A stretch of DNA of 64,000 nt from Histomonas meleagridis. Its lineage: Eukaryota; Parabasalia; Tritrichomonadida; Dientamoebidae. A model generated the notes under the pieces. It was not told the DNA's origin, searched no databases, and worked only from the letters and a program-made list of their open reading frames with translations. Position numbers and translations under genes: made by a program. The DNA is taken from contig WSYJ01000005.1 in NCBI GenBank assembly GCA_020186115.1, forward strand, positions 1-64,000, in the 5' to 3' direction. This document shows, one piece after another, positions 19,673 through 28,761 of this stretch; the stretch's first letter is position 1, and every line of letters begins with the position of its first letter.

Positions 19673-20803
19673 ATGGAAAAAGCAAATCAAAAAACTCAAA
19701 ACGAATGGGAAATACTTATGTCAATCAAGCAAATAATTTTTGGTTTGAACTCAAAAAATTATAATCAATCAATAAATTCACTGATTCAAAAATTTGATTA
19801 TATTCATCCGATTACCTTCAATATAGTTATAAGTCAAATGATATATTTTAAACTTCTTACGAGATTGAATGATATAGATCTATATTTTAAATTACTAAAT
19901 ACAATTGAAACATTTGAAGAGAACAATAAAATTTCTTCAAAAGTACTTAATATATTTGCGAATTATCTTGCCAAAAAGCGCACATCTGAATCAAGTTACA
20001 TTTTACATAAGATGAACGAATATAATTATTTAAAGTCATTTTTCGACAGACCAGACTTCGAATATTCCAAGTTTTATTATAATGTCAATATGAGTAATTA
20101 TAAAGAAACACTAAAGGATGATTCTGAACTTCATAAACAATTAATTAAAGAAGGAGAAAATCCAAATGAAATCTCGAAAATGATTAGAAATGATGAAGTT
20201 GAAAAACTTCAAGAAATAACATCACAAACGAATTTTGATTTTAATCAAACAATTGAGCCATCACTTTATGAACGAAGTACATTTATAAATCAAAAAAATG
20301 TTACATTAGTTGATTTTGCTGCATTTTTTGGATCAGTTAAATGTTTTAAGTATTTAATTATGAATGGCGCAAATTTAATTGATTCAGGTAAATTTGCGAT
20401 TGCAGGTGGAAATTTAGAGATATTTCATTTATGTGCACAAAATTCTTCGAAATTTGAAAACACATATGAAATAGCAATTGAATTTCATCGAAATGATATC
20501 TTTAAATATTTTTATGAAAACAAATTAGAAAAAATTCAAGATTTGGAACAATTGGGAAAGAAATGTATAACATATCATAATTATGAAATTCTTTCATTTC
20601 TAATTGATGAAGGAATGAAAATTAACGAAGATTTCATCAGTGAATCAGCAAAGATTGGAAATCTATTTCTTGTTAAATACTTCCTTAAAGATCATCAATT
20701 ACCAAAAGACATTTTATTTTCTACATCAGAATCAGAAAATACTGAACTTGTTAAATATGTTTTAGAACAAAAAGAAATTGATATTAATACTAAAGATATT
20801 TAA
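19673..20803 (+). CDS. DUF3447/ankyrin protein, trichomonad type
   Basis: A 376-residue frame from the ATG at 19673 (MEKANQKT). The N-terminal ~200 residues are helical and variable. Residues ~210-330 match the DUF3447 pattern found in the large trichomonad ankyrin family (TLVDFAAFFGSVKCFKYL, IAGGNLEIFHLC, IEFHRNDIFKY). The C-terminus is the beginning of an ankyrin stretch ending EIDINTKDI, directly followed by TAA (20801-20803). Family members normally continue with many ankyrin repeats, and nine more cores follow at 170-bp spacing with a final stop at 22315. Either this protein is truncated here or the true product extends by an unrecognised RNA-level joining. Ankyrin stacks mediate protein binding; the partner is unknown. 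Confidence 0.75.
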   Translation: MEKANQKTQNEWEILMSIKQIIFGLNSKNYNQSINSLIQKFDYIHPITFNIVISQMIYFKLLTRLNDIDLYFKLLNTIETFEENNKISSKVLNIFANYLAKKRTSESSYILHKMNEYNYLKSFFDRPDFEYSKFYYNVNMSNYKETLKDDSELHKQLIKEGENPNEISKMIRNDEVEKLQEITSQTNFDFNQTIEPSLYERSTFINQKNVTLVDFAAFFGSVKCFKYLIMNGANLIDSGKFAIAGGNLEIFHLCAQNSSKFENTYEIAIEFHRNDIFKYFYENKLEKIQDLEQLGKKCITYHNYEILSFLIDEGMKINEDFISESAKIGNLFLVKYFLKDHQLPKDILFSTSESENTELVKYVLEQKEIDINTKDI

Positions 20804-22315
20804 ATGTTTTATTTATAGTTTATTTTATTAATTTTATGTTTCAAAATAAAATTTGGAAATTATTCACGTTATTTAGAACAATACTCTTTTATGCATGTGA
20901 AAATGGTCATACAGAAACAGTTAAAATACTTCTTGATCAAAAAAAAATTGATGTAAATGCTAAAGATATTTATTTGTTTTATTTAAAATTAATTTTAATA
21001 ATTTAATGTTTCAAAATAATATTTGGAAATTATTTGAATTATTTTGGACAGTACTTATGCATGCATCTGAAAATGGTCATACAGAAATAGTTAAATTACT
21101 TCTTGAACAAAAAGGAATTGACGTTACTGCTAAAAATATTTATTTGTTATATTTAAAATTTGTTTTATTTATTTATTATTTCAAAATTGTATTTGGAAAT
21201 TATTTATATTATTTAAAACAGCGTTTATGTATGGATATGAAAATGGTCATTCAGGAGTTGTTAAGTTACTTCTTGAACAAGAAGGAATTGACATTAATGC
21301 CAAAGATATTTATGTGTTTTATTTATGATTTATTTTAATAATTTTGGATTTCAAAATAATGTTTGGGATTTATTTGAAATATTTTATATAGCACTTGTAA
21401 AAGCATCTGAAAAAAATTACATAGAAATAGTTAAATTACTTCTTGCACAAAAAGGAATTGATGTTAATGCTAAAGATGTTTATTTGTTTTATATAAATTT
21501 TATTTTAATAATTTCTTGTATCAAAATAATATTTGGAAATTATTTCAAGGATTTTATACAGCACTTATAAAAGCATCTGAAAAAGGTCATATAGAAATAG
21601 TTAAGTTACTTCTTGAACAAAAAGGAATTAATGTTAATGCTAAAAGTATTTATTTGTTTTAATTGAAATTTATTTTAATAATTTTATATTTCAAAATAAT
21701 ATTTGGAAATTATTAAAATTATTTTTCACAGCACTTATTAAAGGATCTGAATATGGTCATACAGAAATAGTTAAAATGCTTCTTGAACAAAAAGGTATTG
21801 ATGTTAATGTTAAAGACATTTCCTTGTTTTACTTAAAATTTATAATATAAATTTCGTATTTCAAAATAAAATTTGGAAATTATTAAAATTATTCTTTACA
21901 GCACTTATATTAGCATCTTCAAAAGGCTATTTAGAAATCGTCAAATTACTTCTTGAGAAAGACGGAATTGACATTAATGCTAAGAATATATATTTGCTTT
22001 ATTTGCAATTTGTTTTCATGATTTTATGTTTCAAAATAACATTTGGAAATTATTTAAATTATTTTTTACATCACTTATGATTGCAGTTGCAAACAATCAA
22101 ACAAAAATAACTACATTACTTCTTGGTAAAGATGATATTGATATTAATGCTAAGAATATATGTTTGCTTTATTTGGAATTTATTTTAACAATTTCAAATT
22201 TCAAAATGAAATTTGGGAATCATTTAAATTATTTAAAACAGCACTAATGTTAGCAACTTCAAAAGGTAATACTCAAATAGTTAAATTATTGCATGATAGA
22301 AATAATACTACTTAA
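20804..22315 (+). repeat. 170-bp tandem array, nine ankyrin cores
   Basis: Nine ankyrin cores start at 20878, 21048, 21218, 21388, 21558, 21728, 21898, 22068 and 22238, exactly 170 bp apart. The first eight are 93 nt (31 codons, pattern TALMxASENGHTEIVKLLL then EQKGIDVNAKDI); the ninth ends with TAA at 22313-22315. None has a stop or an indel. They are separated by 77-nt linkers that share TTTCAAAATAAT and TTTGGAAATTATTT blocks. Because 170 is not a multiple of three, each core is in a different frame from the last. Linkers read in the frame of the following core are stop-free in all nine cases; read in the preceding frame at least five contain stops. No GTATGT donor or ACTAAC-type acceptor is present. 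Confidence 0.85.
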
Positions 22316-22648
22316 AATGCTTACTAAAAAGAAGGTATTTGATATGAATATTTTTTACCTTTTTAATTTTGGATAAGTCCAAATTTTATTCATTTTTGTT
22401 TATCATTACAAAGTTCACTAATATTTTATCAAAATATGAATACACTGATGATCTACTATTATTTTTATTACTTGCCATATAAGAAAAATAATTAGAAATC
22501 CAATTGTTTTCCGATTCGGAAAACGTATTGTTGTTTTATGAATTTGACCGTTTAAAAATTCAAAAGATCCGATAGCCATTTTTCTATTATTTATTTTTTC
22601 GATAGCATAGAAAAAATTGAACGATAGATTTATAAATTTCCTTTCAGG
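22316..22648. other. Intergenic
   Basis: No gene seen. An AACGATAG Myb-like motif lies at 22620-22627 and CTTTCAG directly precedes the next ATG. Confidence 0.4.
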
Positions 22649-23333
22649 ATGAAAATATGGCTTGTTACAGGCACATCAACAGGTATTGGTCATGAACTTG
22701 TTAAACTTCTTCTTGCCCGCGGTGATAAGGTTGTTGCAACCTCTCGAACACCGGAAAAATTAATCTCATCCATTGGTTCAGTTTCAGAAAACTTCCTCCC
22801 AATTTTTCTTGACCTCAATTCTGAAGAGAACATCAGATCAGTTGTTTCTAAAGCTATTGAACATTTTGGACATATTGATGTTCTTGTTAATAAGTGGTAC
22901 TATTTTCAATGTTTCATACATTGCAGCATTTCATTCCTTCTATGGGTTGGGCACGTACTCTGCCGATAAAATGGCACTTCGAGGAATGACAATTGCAATG
23001 CGCGATGAGTTCAAACATTTCGGTGTTCGTACATGCTGCGTTGCCCCAGGGCCATTTAAGACCGCATTCTTTGATCAGTGTGGCCAAGCCGATATAATTA
23101 TTGATGATTACGAAGAACTTCGTAAGACCCTTCCGCCACGCGAAAAGAGAAAGTGGGAGGACAATGTGAAAGGCGCGCAGCTTATCATCGATGCAAATGA
23201 ATTAGAAGAAATTCCAGAAACGTTATTCTTGGGAAAAGTGGCAATTGATATTGTGCGAAACGATTTAAAGAAAATTAATGATGAAATGGATAAATATGAA
23301 GAAATATGCTCACATTGTGGAGCAGAGTTATGA
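22649..23333 (+). pseudogene. Short-chain dehydrogenase with internal deletion
   Basis: The 5' part (22649-~22891) encodes the Rossmann start with TGTSTGIG and ends at IDVLVN. The 3' part (~22893-23333) begins at SGTIFNVSYIAAF and contains the catalytic Ser, the YSADK (YxxxK) pair and a C-terminus ending EEICSHCGAEL. In this SDR family IDVLVN is followed by NAG and about 45 residues before GTIFNVS; here these are missing and the halves are in different frames. The deletion joins AATAA to AGTGG directly. No splice signals are present. The result is a non-functional NAD(P)-dependent oxidoreductase, or a collapsed assembly. Confidence 0.8.
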
Positions 23334-23735
23334 GCGGTAAAATCAAATAATAAAAACTTTTTATTATATTTGCTGGAACAAAAAAGATACGTCACATGAA
23401 GTTACTGTGTTAAAGATCATTTCGAAATAATTTATTGAGTTCAGATATTGATTGAAATGTATATTAAGCCTTATAACCTGATGTTAGTCAAGTAAATTTT
23501 TTTAGATAGTTTTTTCTTCGTCTTAATTTGCATATATAAAAAATAACATTTTAAATTATAATTCATTCACTGTTATGGTACATATTTGATTATGATGTAT
23601 TTGGTTATCATAGCAGTTATTTTAGATGTATTTTAAATTGATAAATAAATTAATCAAACAATGCATTTACATATCACAAATGTAAGTTAAATTTATGTGT
23701 TTAATATACATATGTCCCATAAGATATTTGTTTAT
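23334..23735. other. Intergenic between convergent genes
   Basis: AT-rich, with no supported coding or structural element. Confidence 0.5.
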
Positions 23736-24185
23736 TTATATTTTAACAAAAAATGAGATAACTGCAAGAATTGCACATCCACCTGTAATAAAAAGAAAAT
23801 TCTTCAATGGACATGTAATAAAAAAATATGTTACTGCAATTACAACAAATGAAATCGCGAATGACTCGAAAAAGTACATTTGATAGCGCATAACTGAAAA
23901 TTTCAATAAGATGAAGATAAATACAACAGTAAATCCGATCCTAATTAAAAACACTCCAATGTGTTTATCTGGGTTAAGTATTATTGCTATAATTATTGCT
24001 ATGAAAAACATAATACCTCGATTTCTGATTGTTTGTTTTACAGCACAATAATCTCTTGATGCACTCGATTCACGGTCACTCATCATTTGAGTCGGCGTCA
24101 CGTTTTTAGAGGAACTTGTTGATGATCTTGCTGAGAAAGATCTTATTGGGTGCATCTCTTCTTGATTAACGTCCCACTTGGCCAT
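23736..24185 (-). CDS. PRA1-like small multi-pass membrane protein
   Basis: 149 residues. A polar Ser-rich N-terminus (~55 residues) is followed by four closely spaced hydrophobic segments from ~58 to the end, arranged as two pairs as in PRA1/Yip3 proteins, which bind prenylated Rabs on Golgi and endosomal membranes. The sequence match itself is weak (YCAVKQTIRNRG before the first helix), so other small four-helix membrane proteins are possible. The start is the only ATG upstream. The gene lies on the same strand as, and 157 bp downstream of, the COG5-like gene, another Golgi protein. Confidence 0.4.
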   Translation of the reverse strand: MAKWDVNQEEMHPIRSFSARSSTSSSKNVTPTQMMSDRESSASRDYCAVKQTIRNRGIMFFIAIIIAIILNPDKHIGVFLIRIGFTVVFIFILLKFSVMRYQMYFFESFAISFVVIAVTYFFITCPLKNFLFITGGCAILAVISFFVKI

Positions 24186-24342
24186 AATTCAAAGGTTTCC
24201 ACACAGAAAAACCCGTATCGTCAACCCACAAAACAAACTTTTAACACCGCGCAAACGTTATCACAATTTTCACAAATCGACACTTTTCCATTGAAATTGA
24301 ATAAAACCAACATTATCATCAGAATTGAATATTTACAACACA

Positions 24343-25764
24343 TCACTTTTCAGCAAGAACTGCGATCACTTCATCTGCAGCCTGATTACCAAATAACTTT
24401 GCAGCCACACCTCCTAATCCAGCTTTTACGTCATTCTTGAACATCTCTGCCTGATTTCTTAAAGCAGCATTATCATGTTTTGCGAGTTTTACGAAATCGT
24501 TAGCTAATTGAATTAACAATGCCTTAAACTTCATTAGTAATTCACTGTCGAACTTTGCAAGCTTATTCTGTATGCTCTCGCAATAAAGCGCGATCACATT
24601 TGGTGTTGTTCCTCTGTTCGGAGAGAAGTAACTAAAGAAGTTCTTCCGCATTTCTTGCTTTGACTGCTTCATGAACGCGTCCTGGAAACTGGAGAACGCA
24701 TTCACAACAATTTGGAACTGTTGGTCTTTGAATCCATCAGATAACAATTGATTTCGTATGAGTGGAATACGATTTATAAGTTCTGATGAAATTGGTTGAC
24801 TTTGTTGTGATATTTTTAACAATACTTTGCTCAGATTACTTGAGTATTCTGTAAGAGCAGATTGCGGTGATATCAGAGACGCATCAAAATCAGTGATTTC
24901 AGCATCTGGTGACTTTTGAATGGCTGATACGCAACTTTGGAATAATGTGTCAACTTTGGTGAGAGTGTCAGAAAGTTGCTTGAAATCGTTCTTAAGTACA
25001 TCAAAGATGGTCTCGGATGTGCTCTTTTCGAGTTTGGACCGAGAAATCGAACATAATGATTTTATCAATTTTTGATAATAGGAATGTGAAAACTGTGTGA
25101 GAGTTCCAAGATGCACAAAAACACATGCAGCATTAGTAGAGGAACTGATATCGTTCTTATCAATTGAAGACGAAAATTGTGTATCGGCAAGTCGGATTAA
25201 ACTATCGCAAAGTGGCTTTTTTTGAAGCCAAAACTTTTGGAATACTTCAATATTGTTGAGTTCACCAGTTTGCGCTGTTTTTTGAAGTTCACATAATTTC
25301 TTGATTTCACTTGTGATACCTGTAATTTTGGTAAGTGTAAATTTTTCTTTTGTCTGTTTGACACGAGATAGGAAAAACAATAAGAGACGAAGCTTTTTGC
25401 ATGTTGCATAAGTTGAATTTAATTTTCGCGCATTTTCCTGAATAGTATTAAATGGACCAACAAGTGAAAGGGCTACTGTTTCTGCTTCTTTTCTTGTTTT
25501 AGCAACTTGTGATTTGAGTGATGTTACATTATCTCTAAAAAATTTTACATCTCTTGCATTAGCTAAAAGTTCATCAGAATTAGCACATACCTCAGATCGT
25601 AAATCCTGTTCAAGTTGTTTTGATCTTTGAACAAGTAATTCAAGTGCAGCTTTAGGATCGATTTTCTCTAATGCACCCGATTGTTCTGTTTGTGAAAATA
25701 TTTGAGAAACAAAACTTGCTGTCGTTAATGGTCCGTTTTCAAGTTCGTCTATGAGTTTTTCCAT
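24343..25764 (-). CDS. COG5: Conserved oligomeric Golgi complex subunit 5-like
   Basis: 473 residues, all helical. The N-terminal ~130 residues match COG5: ALELLVQRSKQLEQDLRSEV, then a hydrophilic helix with LLANARDVKFFRDNVTSLKSQV, then VGPFNTIQENARKL and LRLLLFFLSRVKQ (compare IVEPYN...RTAQL and LLRRIIR in animal COG5). COG5 belongs to lobe B of the COG tether for retrograde vesicles within the Golgi. The protein is close to yeast Cog5 in size (~400) and much shorter than human (839). The start is the ATG just after an in-frame stop region. Confidence 0.7.
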   Translation of the reverse strand: MEKLIDELENGPLTTASFVSQIFSQTEQSGALEKIDPKAALELLVQRSKQLEQDLRSEVCANSDELLANARDVKFFRDNVTSLKSQVAKTRKEAETVALSLVGPFNTIQENARKLNSTYATCKKLRLLLFFLSRVKQTKEKFTLTKITGITSEIKKLCELQKTAQTGELNNIEVFQKFWLQKKPLCDSLIRLADTQFSSSIDKNDISSSTNAACVFVHLGTLTQFSHSYYQKLIKSLCSISRSKLEKSTSETIFDVLKNDFKQLSDTLTKVDTLFQSCVSAIQKSPDAEITDFDASLISPQSALTEYSSNLSKVLLKISQQSQPISSELINRIPLIRNQLLSDGFKDQQFQIVVNAFSSFQDAFMKQSKQEMRKNFFSYFSPNRGTTPNVIALYCESIQNKLAKFDSELLMKFKALLIQLANDFVKLAKHDNAALRNQAEMFKNDVKAGLGGVAAKLFGNQAADEVIAVLAEK

Positions 25765-26035
25765 TTTAGACGAGTTGTTATAAAGTATTCAAAAAAATGT
25801 AAACTTCTTCATGAACATCGAAATAAGGGACTGCACTCATAATATTTTTCTTATCATCAAATAAAAAGAATAAAAAGCATTTATATTATATCACACACAT
25901 TTATACAAATCCAATTTTTTCATTTCCAATTTAGCAATTTCCAAATCAGAAATTTATTTTAATTGTAACAAATATGACACCAAGAAAGCACAAATAATTA
26001 CAATTTTTTTTCAAAATTGTTTATCTTTAGTTTAT

Positions 26036-27022
26036 TTAGTCGAAAGCGTGACCAGCTGAACCAAGAACTTCTCTGTTCTTACGTGCGTACATTTCTGTAA
26101 GTTTTGTACGTGCTTCGCCAAGGTATTGACGTGGGTCGAACCATTCTGGATGTTCAACGAATAAGCGACGGATTGTACCAGTCATAACCATACGACCATC
26201 AGAATCAATGTTGATCTTGCAAACGGCAGAGCGTGATGCTTCACGAAGTTGATCTTCTGGGATACCAACTGCATCTGGCATTTTACCACCGTACTTGTTA
26301 ACCATTTCAACATATTCTTGTGGAATGGAAGATGAGCCGTGGAGAACAATTGGGAATCCTGGAAGCTTCTTCTCGACTTCGTGGAGGATATCGAGACGGA
26401 TTTGTGGCTTTGTGCCTGGTGGGAATTTGTATGCACCATGGGATGTACCAATGGCAATAGCAAGTGAATCAACACCTGTCTTGGAAACAAAGTCTTGGAC
26501 TTCTTCTGGACGTGTGTATGTGTGATGTTCAGCTTTGACATCATCTTCAACACCAGCAAGGATACCAAGTTCACCTTCGACGGTGACATAATCCTTTTGA
26601 GAGTGTGCAAATTCGACAACCTTCTTTGTGAGGGCAACATTTTCATCATATGGAAGATGTGAACCATCAATCATAACGGATGAGAAGCCCTTTTCAATGC
26701 AGCTCTTGCAAAGTTCGAATGAATCACCATGATCAAGGTGGAGAACAATTGGGATAAGCTTGTGTTCTGGATGGATTTCACGAGCATATTCAACAGCACC
26801 TTGGGCCATATAACGGAGCATTGTGGCATTAGCATACTTACGTGCACCAGCAGAAATTTGAAGGATAACTGGTGATTCTGTTTGAACGCATGCTGTGATA
26901 ACGGCTTGTAATTGTTCCATTTGTGAAAAGTTATATCCTGGGATAGCATAACCACCATGAACAGCTTTAGCGAAGATGTCCTTTGAGTTAACAAGACCGA
27001 GTTCTTTGTAAGAAACAGCCAT
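26036..27022 (-). CDS. fba: Fructose-1,6-bisphosphate aldolase, class II
   Basis: 328 residues from the ATG at 27022 (MAVSYKELG); the frame is open 10 codons further upstream but only from a GTG. Class II aldolases split fructose-1,6-bisphosphate in glycolysis using a divalent metal. Seen here: the PGYNFSQMEQ start, the metal/substrate motif HLDHGDS, VMIDGSHLPYDEN, TVEGELG, GTSHGAYKFPPG and VLHGSSSIPQ with metal-binding His, and KINIDSD binding the second phosphate. Codon use is richer in G/C at third positions than in neighbouring genes, fitting a highly expressed glycolytic gene. The stop is TAA inside TAAATAAA. Cytosolic. Confidence 0.97.
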   Translation of the reverse strand: MAVSYKELGLVNSKDIFAKAVHGGYAIPGYNFSQMEQLQAVITACVQTESPVILQISAGARKYANATMLRYMAQGAVEYAREIHPEHKLIPIVLHLDHGDSFELCKSCIEKGFSSVMIDGSHLPYDENVALTKKVVEFAHSQKDYVTVEGELGILAGVEDDVKAEHHTYTRPEEVQDFVSKTGVDSLAIAIGTSHGAYKFPPGTKPQIRLDILHEVEKKLPGFPIVLHGSSSIPQEYVEMVNKYGGKMPDAVGIPEDQLREASRSAVCKINIDSDGRMVMTGTIRRLFVEHPEWFDPRQYLGEARTKLTEMYARKNREVLGSAGHAFD

Positions 27023-27547
27023 GAGAAAAGTGATCTCAACCTGCTTGACCACTCAACATTAATTTCAATACAAGATTTGAATGCACTGATCGTGTAAACT
27101 ATTCAAACATTCTATCTGTTGTTCTCAAAATTGTTAAGTGTGCAATTCAAATGTTATCAGGAAAGGTCTTCCAACACAGCCGATTGTTACTTAATTTAAA
27201 ATGATTTCATGGAAAAAGTAATTGGTTCATTGACTTATCTTTTTGAAGATCTTTTTTCCTTGATGAAGTTAATACCTGTTTTTTGAACAAATATTCCAAA
27301 TGCAAATGAATATAATGATCTAAATTTGGGTGATTATGGGATTTATGTGAAATAATAACTATTTTATTCAAAATTTTAGAACAATTGCTCTATGAAATGT
27401 GGAATAATGTTTGAAACGCTGTGTTTTTTATTTAAACGATAACATCCAACCCTTTTCATTGAAAGTTGCAAAGTGGCAAATTGTTTATACAAAAAATTCA
27501 AACGATTTAATTAGTTTACACAGAACTGAAATTTACACCTGCACTAA
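27023..27547. other. Divergent intergenic region, aldolase / NIPA-like
   Basis: 525 bp between two divergent starts and presumably both promoters. An AACGAT Myb-like core occurs at 27436-27441 and again at 27502-27507. No gene. Confidence 0.4.
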
Positions 27548-28471
27548 ATGGCATCACGTTTAATTGGTGTAGGATTTTCTATTATTGGACAATGCTCAAG
27601 TGCACTAGGAATGAACCTTCAAAGGTATGCGCATACAATCAAGAGTGATAAGCCATTAATCAAAAGATTCCCATTTATAATGGGTATTATTTGCCTTGGA
27701 ATTTGCGAAGTATTTAACTTTGTTGCACTCACATTCTCACCTGTTTCTGTGATTGCTCCATTGGGGTCATTCAGCATAATTGCCAGTGCAATTTTTGGAA
27801 ATTTCTTTTTTGGAGAAAAAGTCAGTCAAAAAGGAATTATAGGAATCATACTAATTACTCTTGGCACTATGAGCACGGTTATTAATGGACCAAGTAACTC
27901 AAAAGATTTATCTGTTGAAGAATTTGAACAACTTCTTAAAAGCAAAGGCAAAATCATTTACTTTTCAAGCATCCTCTTTATAATGATTATTTTGAAAATG
28001 TTTGGCGGAAAACATTTACTTCCAACAATAGCATTAGCATCACTATCAGCAGGGAATACTGTTACCCTAACCAAAGCGATTGCTATGTTTGTGAAAATGT
28101 CAGTAACCACAAAAAATCAGCTTACCAGTTTTGTTCCATATGTAATTATTTTATTTGTTGTTGGTTCTGTTTTGCTTCAATTGCATTGCCTAAACATTGC
28201 TATGGAAAATCACAAAGCGTACATCGTTAATTCTCTGTATTTTGTTGCGTTGACAACTTTCTCAATTATTAATTCATCAATTTTGTATGATGAAATGATG
28301 TCAGTAACAGCACTCGGAAAGTTCCTATTCTTCATTGGATGTACTATGATGATGGTAGGAGTATTCATTTTGTCATCAAAATCAATGAAGAAGAAGACTC
28401 AGTCCGATACAGAGCCACTGCTGCATAACCCTCAACCAGAGCCAGAATTTGATGAATCTGAACAACTGTAA
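27548..28471 (+). CDS. NIPA-family magnesium transporter-like protein
   Basis: 307 residues with nine predicted membrane segments. The NIPA pattern is clear: start GVGFSIIGQCSSALGMNLQRYAH, then FSPVSVIAPLGSFSIIASAIFGNFFFGEK, LITLGTMSTV, and near the C-terminus LGKFLFFIGCTMMMVGVFIL. NIPA proteins carry Mg2+ at the plasma membrane or endosomes. The cytoplasmic tail contains DTEPLL, a fit to the acidic dileucine signal [DE]xxxL[LI] recognised by AP complexes, suggesting an endolysosomal location. An AP-1 gamma gene lies at 33.6-35.9 kb. Confidence 0.8.
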   Translation: MASRLIGVGFSIIGQCSSALGMNLQRYAHTIKSDKPLIKRFPFIMGIICLGICEVFNFVALTFSPVSVIAPLGSFSIIASAIFGNFFFGEKVSQKGIIGIILITLGTMSTVINGPSNSKDLSVEEFEQLLKSKGKIIYFSSILFIMIILKMFGGKHLLPTIALASLSAGNTVTLTKAIAMFVKMSVTTKNQLTSFVPYVIILFVVGSVLLQLHCLNIAMENHKAYIVNSLYFVALTTFSIINSSILYDEMMSVTALGKFLFFIGCTMMMVGVFILSSKSMKKKTQSDTEPLLHNPQPEPEFDESEQL

Positions 28472-28761
28472 TATAATAAAAATTCTTTCCCAAACTGAAA
28501 ATTTTCAATTAAGAATTAAATTCCTTGAGAAATTTCAACAAAATAACTTTTTCTTGAAAGGAACTCTCTTATAAGAGTGTGTTACATAGATTCTCTCACA
28601 GCTTTGACTTTTGATTGTCGATAATGAAATTGATTTAACTATAAAATTTCTTATTGAAAACATTTTCATATCAAATTTAAGTCAGTACAAAAAAAAATTA
28701 TTATTATGTTTTATTTTTCAGAATATTCAAACAGAAAATAATTTCTTCTTGCACATTTGTT

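Noticed and set aside
20804-22315. Ordinary GT-AG introns separating the ankyrin cores
   Set aside because: No GTATGT donor or ACTAAC-type acceptor; the best GT...ACAG pair is 76 nt and gives the wrong reading phase, and the repeat at 22068 has ACAT instead of ACAG.
20804-22315. CRISPR-like or satellite array
   Set aside because: Units encode ankyrin repeats and are unrelated to short palindromic repeats with spacers; the organism is eukaryotic.
22880-22940. Intron in the short-chain dehydrogenase
   Set aside because: The halves lack the sequence that should lie between them; nothing is inserted, coding is missing.
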